From Candidatus Caldilinea saccharophila (lineage in GTDB: Bacteria; Chloroflexota; Anaerolineae; Caldilineales; Caldilineaceae), in the NCBI GenBank assembly GCA_016710365.1, contig JADJVW010000050.1, positions 1-12,877 on the forward strand: DNA of 12,877 nt, in the 5' to 3' direction. Below the pieces are notes generated by a model that searched no databases, was not told the DNA's origin, and worked only from the letters and a program-made list of their open reading frames with translations. Shown here one piece after another: positions 7,242 through 12,877 of this stretch (position 1 is the first letter of the stretch; the number at the start of each line of letters is the position of its first letter). The position numbers and the translations under genes were made by a program.

Positions 7242-7261
7242 GGGGTTGGTCACCCAACCCC
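7242..7261 (-). promoter_or_regulatory. Perfect 8-bp hairpin with GNRA loop after the capsid gene
   Basis: On the minus strand, GGGGTTGG, loop GTGA, CCAACCCC: eight perfect pairs closed by a GNRA-type tetraloop. It lies between the capsid stop and the ribosome binding site of the exported protein (8 bases before GGAGG). There is no T run after it, so it is not a normal intrinsic terminator. It is more likely an RNA stability, processing or pausing element that separates capsid mRNA levels from downstream genes. Confidence 0.6.
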
Positions 7262-7282
7262 ATTGATTCGACAGTCACTGCA

Positions 7283-7310
7283 CTACTGCGGATGCGCTAC
7301 TGCGGATGCA
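7283..7310. repeat. 14-bp tandem duplication at the capsid stop codon
   Basis: CTACTGCGGATGCG (7283-7296) is followed at once by CTACTGCGGATGCA (7297-7310), 13 of 14 bases identical. The second copy carries the last codons and TAG stop of the capsid gene on the minus strand, so the first copy repeats that end in the untranslated spacer. It looks like a small tandem duplication. Confidence 0.8.
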
Positions 7311-8529
7311 GGCCGTAGCCGATTGCACCGGCTTGCAGCAAACCGTAGCAGGCGCGGAAGCTGTACTTCAGCACGACCAGGCCATCGACCGAGTAGGGAT
7401 CCTGAATGAAACGCAGTTCAGGCGCTTCGCGGTAGCCCATGTAATTCCAGTCGCCAAACATGACCGACTTCGCCGAGGCGCCGATGGCGGCCGCCTTGGT
7501 GCTGTACACGACATCATGACCCAGCAGGCCCTGCATCTGTGCGCTGTAGAAGCGCGCGTCACCGGTCACCGCGTTGATCGCCCAGTGCGTGGTAGATCTC
7601 ATCAGCCAGTGCACGTCGCTGGCATCCTCCAAATAGAAACCCAACGCATCGTTGCCGATGATGGCTTCCAGTTCGCCCGCCGCAATCGCGCTGTTGGAGG
7701 CGAAGTCCTTGAGCTTGGTACCCAGGGCACCCACGTTGGCGACCAGTAGCCCGTTGTGTGTGCGGGCAATCTCACGCCCGATCTTGTCGGCAATGTACGC
7801 CGTGAGATCGACGCCGGTGTCTTCCAGCATCTCTTCGGTCAGTTCCACTTTGCGGGTGTACTTGACCAGCGTGAACGCACGCAGCGCCGTGGTGAACGCG
7901 GCGCGCTCGTAGTTGTTGGCGTGCGCGTCGCTTTGCTCAGACGTGGTGGCGAATTCATCGGGATCCGCATTTTCGTACGGATAGTTGACCGTTGTCCCTA
8001 CACCCGGCACTCGGCGGCAGCCCAGCCGTTCGGCCAACATCTTCTCGTTTTTGCGCACGGCGATCTGGCCAACCAGCCCCGTCGGCACCACGTTCAGGCC
8101 ATCGCCCGCGGTCGTGATGTTCATGGTGCTGTCGGTGACACGTTGCTCGATCATCATACGCGTTTCGCGCTGGCCCGGCAGGGTCAGCACGATTTGCGGC
8201 TTGTCGCCACCCTCGCCTGCCTGGAACAAATGGCGGAGGCCGCCCCGGTCGCCGTCGCGCAGATAAGCGCGCCAGGCGTTGGCTTCACTGTCGCCACGCT
8301 GGCTGCGGTTGACGGCTGTGGCCGCAACGGTTTTGCCGCGCATCTGGCTGATTTCATCGGCGAGCGTTTCCTGCTCCGCTAACTTATCCGCCTTGCCTTT
8401 CAGCCCGGTCACCTGTGCCGTCTCATCATCGGTCAGCGCGCGCTCTTCTCCGAGCGCACCTTGCAGGATTGCGTCGGCGGCATCAAGCACAGCGGCCCGT
8501 TGGCGACGCAGTTCGATTACGTTACTCAT
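7297..8529 (-). CDS. Major capsid protein, HK97 fold
   Basis: Intact 410 aa, the usual length for precursor HK97-type capsid proteins. Residues 1 to about 66 form a charged helical, coiled-coil delta domain (MSNVIELRRQRAAVLDAADA, ADKLAEQETLADEISQMRG) that serves as an internal scaffold and is removed by the prohead protease. Conserved shell-domain features follow: an EEMLEDTGVDLTAYIADKIG helix, the 'HWLMRSTTHWAINAVTGD' segment, LGHDVVYSTKAAAIG, 'KSVMFGDWNYMGYREAPELR' and the closing LKYSFRACYGLL. It follows the protease by two bases, with GGAGA about 10 bases upstream of the ATG. The mature shell would start somewhere near residues 66-105. Confidence 0.97.
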   Translation of the reverse strand: MSNVIELRRQRAAVLDAADAILQGALGEERALTDDETAQVTGLKGKADKLAEQETLADEISQMRGKTVAATAVNRSQRGDSEANAWRAYLRDGDRGGLRHLFQAGEGGDKPQIVLTLPGQRETRMMIEQRVTDSTMNITTAGDGLNVVPTGLVGQIAVRKNEKMLAERLGCRRVPGVGTTVNYPYENADPDEFATTSEQSDAHANNYERAAFTTALRAFTLVKYTRKVELTEEMLEDTGVDLTAYIADKIGREIARTHNGLLVANVGALGTKLKDFASNSAIAAGELEAIIGNDALGFYLEDASDVHWLMRSTTHWAINAVTGDARFYSAQMQGLLGHDVVYSTKAAAIGASAKSVMFGDWNYMGYREAPELRFIQDPYSVDGLVVLKYSFRACYGLLQAGAIGYGLHPQ

Positions 8530-8531
8530 GG

Positions 8532-9179
8532 CTATCGTCTCCGTAGTATCTCAAGTTGTTGCTGTAGCAGCCCGACCGCAACCGCCCGGTTGTCGCTAGC
8601 CGCCAGTATCTCATCAGCCGCCCGGCTGTCTGATTCTTCAAAATCCGGCACATTGACCGACCGCACAGACACCGACGTGGCCGGGTAGGCCGGTTCGGTG
8701 ACCGGACTAAATTCGTAGAGATCGGCATCCAACAGCGTGCGCTCGGCAATGCCATCCGGCCCGCCCCGCGCCCACGTGTCTCCGCTCGCGCCCTCCACTC
8801 CGAACGCAAACGACATGCCGGTCACGTCGCCGCGCCGGATGCTTTCGACGGCATCCGCGCCCCACGACGTTGAAGGTGGGTCAATTTCAAGACGGATGCC
8901 ACGCGCGTCCTTGGCCAGCCGCAGCGTGTTGTTGCGCAGGCGACCTAGCGGTTTGCTGCGGTCGTGGCTCCACAATGCCATGACGTCACTGCCCGAACGC
9001 AGTACACGATCAAAAGCCGTCGGTGCAACCCGCTCGCGGAATTTGCGGCCGCGACTGTCCGTCATTACCTCAGACCAGGAGTTGAAGACGACGCCGTAAC
9101 CGGCAATGACCGGCGACAGGCCGTCCAGTTGACGAATCTCCAGTTCTTCCGGCTGGATTATCCTGATCTCAGTTTCCAT
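8532..9179 (-). CDS. HK97-type prohead protease
   Basis: Intact 215 aa. The family (peptidase U35, herpes-assemblin-like fold) cleaves capsid delta domains during maturation. Expected features are present in order: 'SPVIAGYGVVFNSWSEVM' near the start, FRERVAPTAFDRVL, the catalytic His in ALWSHD (H72), LGRLRNNTLRL, the catalytic Ser in DVTGMSFAFG (S123), and LYEFSPVTEPAYPATSV (155-171). The start at 9179 overlaps the portal stop by 11 bases. The gene order portal, protease, capsid is canonical. Confidence 0.95.
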   Translation of the reverse strand: METEIRIIQPEELEIRQLDGLSPVIAGYGVVFNSWSEVMTDSRGRKFRERVAPTAFDRVLRSGSDVMALWSHDRSKPLGRLRNNTLRLAKDARGIRLEIDPPSTSWGADAVESIRRGDVTGMSFAFGVEGASGDTWARGGPDGIAERTLLDADLYEFSPVTEPAYPATSVSVRSVNVPDFEESDSRAADEILAASDNRAVAVGLLQQQLEILRRR

Positions 9180-10730
9180 TGGTTAATTCCCCCACCGCCG
9201 CGTGTACGGCGTCGTCAATCCATCGCGCGGGATCTGCGGCCAGGTTTACGCCAAGTAAGCGCGCCACCTGGTCCGCCGGCGCCAGCATATCGTTGGCAGC
9301 CTGGCGCCAGTCTGCGTAGGTGTCGTGCACCCAATCCGACAGTTGCGACCGCCCGCCGCCGCGCAATGCCTTGGTGCCGTTTTGGCGTACATCGTTGGCG
9401 ATGCGCGCCGTAATGCGTCGCTGCGCATCATCCACCAGCGGCAGCAGCGCACGCTGCGTGTCGACCTGGTTATCGCCATCGTCAGCCGGATCGTTATTCG
9501 TCGGTGCGCTGTCGGTTTGCGCGCCCTTCGCAACCTGGTCCGCTGGGGCCATGTTGAGTGGCATCCACAGCATGTCGCCGCCTTCGACCGGGTTAAGGTC
9601 CTCCATCGCACGAATCTCGTTCGTGGTGTGGATCCCAGCCGTTTTGGAGATGCTGTATGTTTCGTAGCGCGTCTTTAGATCTGTCGCTTGCAGTTTGTCC
9701 AGCCGGTATTTGGCGAAATACCGATTCCGCTCTTCCGGTGTCAAAAGGTCGCGTAGGATGGTTTTTTCGTGCGCCTCCGCCCACGGGCCCAGCGTCAGCT
9801 CGCGGAAACGGATCATGTCCTGTTCCGCGCTGGCGTAGGTCTGCGTTTCGGCGGCCCCACCAGGCCGGGCGATACGTTGAACATGCGGCAGATGACGAAC
9901 ACCTGAAATGCGCGTGTCTCCAGGAACTGCGCCTCATTGGCTGGAATCGAAACCGGTTCAGGTTTCACGCCCTCGCCGACGACGGCCACGCGGTGTGAGT
10001 TTCAAGCCCGGACCACTGTGCCTCAAATGACGCTCGCAGATTCTTCATGGCTTCCGGTGTGAGCTTGGCCGGATGGCTCAAAACCAGTGACGGCCGCGCG
10101 CCGTTGCCGAAATACAGGCTGCCAAAATCCTCAACTGCAATATCCAGTCCGACGGCATTCATCGCCTCGCGGATTGGCGACATGCCTAACACGCCATTGA
10201 TGGCCAGTCCGCGCATATGGTGCACGCGCCACTTGGGCAGTAGCACCAATCGGCTTTCGTCGGAATAGTAGGTGTAGACGAGTTGGCGATCACGCGTGAT
10301 CTGCACGCCAATGCGATCCGACGGCAAGGGCCACAGCGCCACCGGGTAGCCGTCCTCTCCCCACTCGATCTCTGCGTAACCGTTTCCATACAGCAGGCAG
10401 TTGGCGAATAGAGACTCGCGCACTTCCATCGCCGTCTGCAACGGGTTCGCCAGGTCATGCAGCAGCGAATAGAGCGGGTGGTTTTCCGCCGTGCGTCGTC
10501 CGTCGCCGTTGCGCTCGTAGAGCACCAATGGCACGCTGGCCAGCGAGCGTGAGATCAGCGTCACGCACGCCATCACCGTTGTGCTGCGCAGCGAATTCGC
10601 CGGCGTCACGGCGATGCCTGACGAGGATCGCATTGGAATATCATCTAGGGCATCGTAACGGACCGGCGCCGCCGATGATGGCGCTCTTCGCGCTTGGCAT
10701 CAACCTGGCCAGCGCAGTAGACAGACTCAC
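9169..10730 (-). CDS. Portal protein, HK97 family (one gene, three apparent frameshifts)
   Basis: The portal forms the dodecameric DNA channel and terminase dock. The GTG start (10730-10728) overlaps the stop of the small membrane gene (GTGA) and begins VSLSTALARLMPSAKSAIIG. Breaks: an extra base near 10657 (TT/CC context), a missing A near 10001 (GAAAC), and a missing G in the run 9855-9858. Restoring them gives 520 aa with no stop. Family features are present: 'VMACVTLISRSLASVPLVLY', a NPLQTAMEVRESL-type helix, CLLYGNGYAEIEWG, HMRGLAINGVLGMSPIREA, FGNGARPS and RMFNVSPGLVG. Intact pieces are 9965-10633 and 9169-9816. A C-terminal part of about 120 residues (NNDPADDGDNQ linker, then helical sequence) extends beyond the usual 400-residue family core. 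Confidence 0.93.
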
Positions 10731-10900
10731 GACTGATTCCCCCGCTGCCCAGTCGACAAGATGACGCCCATTGCAAACATCGCCGTACCGGTATACATGA
10801 GCGCCGCGGCGTCGCCGAAGTCAAGCCACAGACCGTAGCCCAAAATAGCCATGCCTAGCAATAGCAGAAGATCGACTCGCCATGTTTGCTTGGAAACCAT
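10727..10900 (-). CDS. Small two-helix membrane protein
   Basis: A 57-aa protein starting MVSKQTWRVD, with two hydrophobic segments, LLLLLGMAILGYGLWL (about 11-26) and AALMYTGTAMFAMGVIL (about 32-48), and a short polar tail STGQRGNQS. Start 10900 is chosen because GAGGTG lies 3 bases upstream (10904-10909); an ATG at 10933 sits inside the terminator loop. The stop overlaps the portal start (GTGA), so the two are coupled. The N-terminal K/R residues suggest both ends may face the cytoplasm. Function unknown. It is too small and too early in the order for me to call it a holin, though that fold class is not excluded. Confidence 0.7.
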   Translation of the reverse strand: MVSKQTWRVDLLLLLGMAILGYGLWLDFGDAAALMYTGTAMFAMGVILSTGQRGNQS

Positions 10901-10917
10901 CGACACCTCGCAAAAGA

Positions 10918-10949
10918 AAAAGCCACTACCCATAAGGATAGTGGCTTTT
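10918..10949 (-). terminator. Intrinsic terminator after the HTH gene
   Basis: Near-perfect inverted repeat: on the minus strand AAAAGCCACTATCC, loop TTAT, GGGTAGTGGCTTTT, with one mismatch, followed by TTTTTCTTTT across the arm end. This is a strong rho-independent terminator for minus-strand transcription; the opposite strand also has a short T run. It ends 17 bases before the start codon of the small membrane gene. Confidence 0.88.
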
Positions 10950-10973
10950 CCCGACGCGTCTATCGCACAATTG

Positions 10974-11162
10974 TTATAGTTCTTGGCTCACGCGGTAGGT
11001 CACCTCGGACGTAGATCGGCAGGACGTGCGCTCGCGTATTTTCATCATGTGCTGGCGCACGGTGCCATGGCGTAACCCAAGCTTACGCGCGACCTCTTTC
11101 TGAGAGTCGCCAGTCGCCAGCAGCCGCACGATCTCGCGCTGCCGTTTCGTCAATGTCGCCAT
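10974..11162 (-). CDS. Small LuxR-type (GerE) helix-turn-helix regulator
   Basis: A 62-aa protein that is almost only the LuxR/GerE C-terminal DNA-binding domain: LTKRQREIVRLLATGDSQKE, 'VARKLGLRHGTVRQHMMKIR', then CRSTSEVTYRVSQEL. The pattern LT.R...i..LLA.G.s.kEvA..Lgl...TV..H...I matches the family's four-helix fold, with recognition helix around residues 31-44. There is no receiver or ligand domain. Start 11162 is preferred because GAGGGAGG lies 4 bases upstream (11167-11174); an ATG at 11207 would overlap the TerL stop (ATGA). It is followed by a terminator at 10918-10949. Possible role in controlling late genes or host genes; no target is visible. Confidence 0.85.
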   Translation of the reverse strand: MATLTKRQREIVRLLATGDSQKEVARKLGLRHGTVRQHMMKIRERTSCRSTSEVTYRVSQEL

Positions 11163-11203
11163 GATGCCTCCCTCACAGGGGCTTGCCCGCGGCGCACGGC
11201 GGG

Positions 11204-12730
11204 TCATCGTCCCCGGCTCGCCTCCGGGTCGTGCAGTGTGGCCCTGGCCAGGGCCATGGTGCCGGCCACAATGCCGTCGATCTTCTCTCGCGATTTCGAT
11301 TTCGACGGCTTGATATTGCCCGCGGCGTCTTGCTCCACAGTCACATTGTCCGCCATCCAGCGCAGCACCGGATTGCCGCCATGCGCCAGTTTGCCCGACA
11401 GCACCAGCCGCCCAAGTTCCTTGGTTGGCGCGGTCATGGACGCGTACCCCTGCCCCATCTGCACCATGGTCAGCCCCTCACCGGTCAGGTTCTGACTGAT
11501 CTGCGTGGCACCCCATCGATCATAGGCCACTTCGCGGATGTCGTATATTTCGCGCAGCGCGTTGATGTGCGCTTCGATGGCCCCGTAGTCGATGACGTTG
11601 CCGGGCGTTGCCATCACCAGCCCATCGCGGACCCAGCCATCATAGGGCACCCGATCCCGTAGCGATCGCTCGCGCATGTTGTCTTCCGGGATCCAAAAGG
11701 ATGGCAGTAGCCACAGCGGTTCACCATCTTCTACCGGCGGGAACGCCAACACGAACGCGGCGATGTCGGTGGTGCTGGCCAGGTCGAGGCCGCCGTAGCA
11801 CGCCCGGCCTGCGAGGTCGGGTAGCGCCTGATTGCAGGCGTCCCAACGCGCCATATCCAGCCACCGGGATTCTTGCTGCGTCCATTGGTTCAGGTAGAGC
11901 CGACGAAACGTGTTCTGATAGGCCGGACTGGCCATGGCCACCGCGCACTCTTGCTGTAGAAAGTCCTCGCGCACCGATACCCCATAGTTCGGGTTGGCTT
12001 TGCGCCATGTCTCAGGGCTGGTCCAATCGTCGTCTTTGTCGGCCGCCCAGATCGCCGGCAGAAAGGTCGGGTCATCGACAATGCCCTCAGACACCTTGCG
12101 CGCATACTCGTGCTGTTCCCAGCACACGCTGTTACGGTCATACCCAGCCGTCGTGATCATGATCATCAGCGGTTGGCGGCGCTTGCCCATGGCCGTATTG
12201 AGCACATCGTATAGCTCGCGGTTCGGCTGCGCATGCAGTTCATCGAACACGATGCCGTGCGGATTCAAGCCGTGCTTAGAGTAGGCATCGGCTGACAGGA
12301 CAATGTATTCGCTGCCGGTTTCATCGTAGGTCATGGTGCGATTTTTGAATGGCTTGATCCGCTTCCCCAGTTCCTTCGACGCTGCAACCATTTTCTTTGC
12401 CGTCTCAAAGACAATGGCCGCCTGATTTTTTTCCGCCGCCGCCGAATACACCTTGGCCGACTTCTCGCCATCCACCGCCAGTAGCAGGAGCGCCAACCCG
12501 GCCGCAAAGGTTGACTTGCCGTTGCCGCGTGGCACCTCCAGGTACAGTTTGCGGTAGCGGCGCGCGCCGTTCGGTTGCTTCCAGCCAAACAGTTCGCGAA
12601 CCAAGGTGCGCTGCCAGCCCTCCAGCCTGAACGGCTGGTCCACTAGCGGTCCTTCGATGTGCACTAGCATCCGCTCGAAGAAGCGTTCGGCCACCGTGGC
12701 GGCGCGTTCGTCGAACCTGTACGCTGTCAT
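11204..12730 (-). CDS. terL: Terminase large subunit (ATPase and nuclease)
   Basis: Intact 508 aa of the HK97-like Terminase_1 family, the motor that pumps DNA into the prohead and cuts the concatemer. ATPase part: adenine-binding-like FRLEGWQRTL (35-42), Walker A VPRGNGKST (66-74), Walker B GIVFDELH (159-166, with D163/E164), and coupling motif ITTAG (192-196). Nuclease part (RNase H fold): YGGLDLAS (D316), VAYDRWGA (D404) and the conserved REKIDGIVAGTMALA (D485). All catalytic residues look present. The ATG overlaps the small terminase stop (ATGA). It is the longest uninterrupted gene of the window. Confidence 0.97.
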   Translation of the reverse strand: MTAYRFDERAATVAERFFERMLVHIEGPLVDQPFRLEGWQRTLVRELFGWKQPNGARRYRKLYLEVPRGNGKSTFAAGLALLLLAVDGEKSAKVYSAAAEKNQAAIVFETAKKMVAASKELGKRIKPFKNRTMTYDETGSEYIVLSADAYSKHGLNPHGIVFDELHAQPNRELYDVLNTAMGKRRQPLMIMITTAGYDRNSVCWEQHEYARKVSEGIVDDPTFLPAIWAADKDDDWTSPETWRKANPNYGVSVREDFLQQECAVAMASPAYQNTFRRLYLNQWTQQESRWLDMARWDACNQALPDLAGRACYGGLDLASTTDIAAFVLAFPPVEDGEPLWLLPSFWIPEDNMRERSLRDRVPYDGWVRDGLVMATPGNVIDYGAIEAHINALREIYDIREVAYDRWGATQISQNLTGEGLTMVQMGQGYASMTAPTKELGRLVLSGKLAHGGNPVLRWMADNVTVEQDAAGNIKPSKSKSREKIDGIVAGTMALARATLHDPEASRGR

Positions 12731-12877
12731 TCATGGCTGACCGGCGTGTCCGCAAACAGGATGTCGGCGAGCGACAGTTGTTCGTGTTCCGGTTCCGGCA
12801 TGCGCGCCCTGGCCAACGGCGTGGCGCCAAGTTGCTGCGCGTTGGCGCGGATCTGTTCGCTGGCCGTGCGCATCACG
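12727..12877 (-). CDS. terS: Terminase small subunit, C-terminal part (cut by window edge)
   Basis: The frame enters from the right edge and ends at TGA 12729-12727, overlapping the terL start by ATGA. The visible end reads MRTASEQIRANAQQLGATPL and LSLADILFADTPVSHE. The amphipathic helix with 'A..LG.TPlaRar' followed by a short acidic/hydrophobic tail is typical of the C-terminus of P27-type small terminases, where 'fgltP.aR.r' is followed by a TerL-contacting end. The first 20 residues include 'R.NAQQLGATPLAR', a strong match to that pattern. The DNA-binding part is outside the window, so naming rests on this motif and on position. Confidence 0.75.
   Translation of the reverse strand, partial: VMRTASEQIRANAQQLGATPLARARMPEPEHEQLSLADILFADTPVSHE

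Noticed and set aside
7242..7261. Hairpin after the capsid gene as an intrinsic terminator
   Set aside because: It has no T run on the minus strand and lies inside a likely continuous operon.
7756..8382. Plus-strand open frame of 208 aa
   Set aside because: It lies wholly opposite the intact major capsid gene. Long antisense frames are common in GC-rich DNA.
12405..12830. 141-aa minus-strand frame over the terminase junction
   Set aside because: Arg-rich shadow of terL and terS. The overlapping frames have Walker motifs and small-terminase C-terminal features.
1..12877. tRNA, CRISPR array, insertion sequence or attachment site
   Set aside because: No cloverleaf, no regularly spaced repeats, no transposase or terminal inverted repeats, and no integrase or duplicated core were visible.

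Overview
The window holds one strand-consistent block of tailed-phage virion genes, all on the minus strand. It is a prophage or phage packaging, head and tail module of the HK97 type. Read in transcription order (high to low coordinates) it runs: end of the small terminase, large terminase, a LuxR-type HTH gene and a small membrane protein separated by an intrinsic terminator, portal, prohead protease, major capsid protein, an exported or membrane-anchored protein with a signal peptide, a small basic-tailed protein, head-tail connector, head closure, HK97 gp10-like protein, tail completion protein, two tail-tube-like proteins, two tail assembly chaperones, tape measure, a tail-tip-region protein, and the start of one more tail gene cut by the window edge. 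No sheath gene is seen and the rebuilt tape measure is about 761 residues. A siphovirus with a tail of roughly 110 nm (at about 0.15 nm per residue) is therefore the best reading. The DNA is GC-rich and the genes overlap by ATGA, GTGA, TGATG or TAATG at most junctions. The host cannot be named from this window. I see no integrase, tRNA, att site, CRISPR array or plus-strand gene.

The most pervasive feature is single-base frame breaks. I can place about 15 one-base indels, most in short homopolymers, inside genes that otherwise read normally. Eight are in the tape measure, three in the portal, and one each in the gp10-like gene, the tail tube gene, the second chaperone and the last partial gene. 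Undoing them gives lengths divisible by three (tape measure about 761 aa, portal 520 aa, gp10-like 169 aa, tube 137 aa, chaperone 86 aa). TerL, the protease, the capsid protein and the connector genes are intact. Uncorrected long-read errors are the simplest cause, and decay of a prophage is the alternative. I annotate each broken gene as one feature and give the breakpoints.

Region by region: 12877-11204 is packaging. 11162-10727 is a non-canonical insert (HTH gene, terminator, two-helix membrane protein) between terminase and portal. 10730-7297 is portal, protease and capsid. 7310-7225 is a capsid-distal spacer with a 14-bp tandem duplication and a perfect GNRA-loop hairpin. 7224-4744 is decoration-like, connector and neck genes. 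4735-3570 holds the tail tube candidates. 3421-2774 holds the chaperones with a candidate programmed -1 slip site. 2774-1 is tape measure and distal tail. The virion genes themselves are conventional. The points most worth a second look are the HTH/terminator/membrane insert, the secreted protein in the head module with its upstream hairpin, and the slip site.
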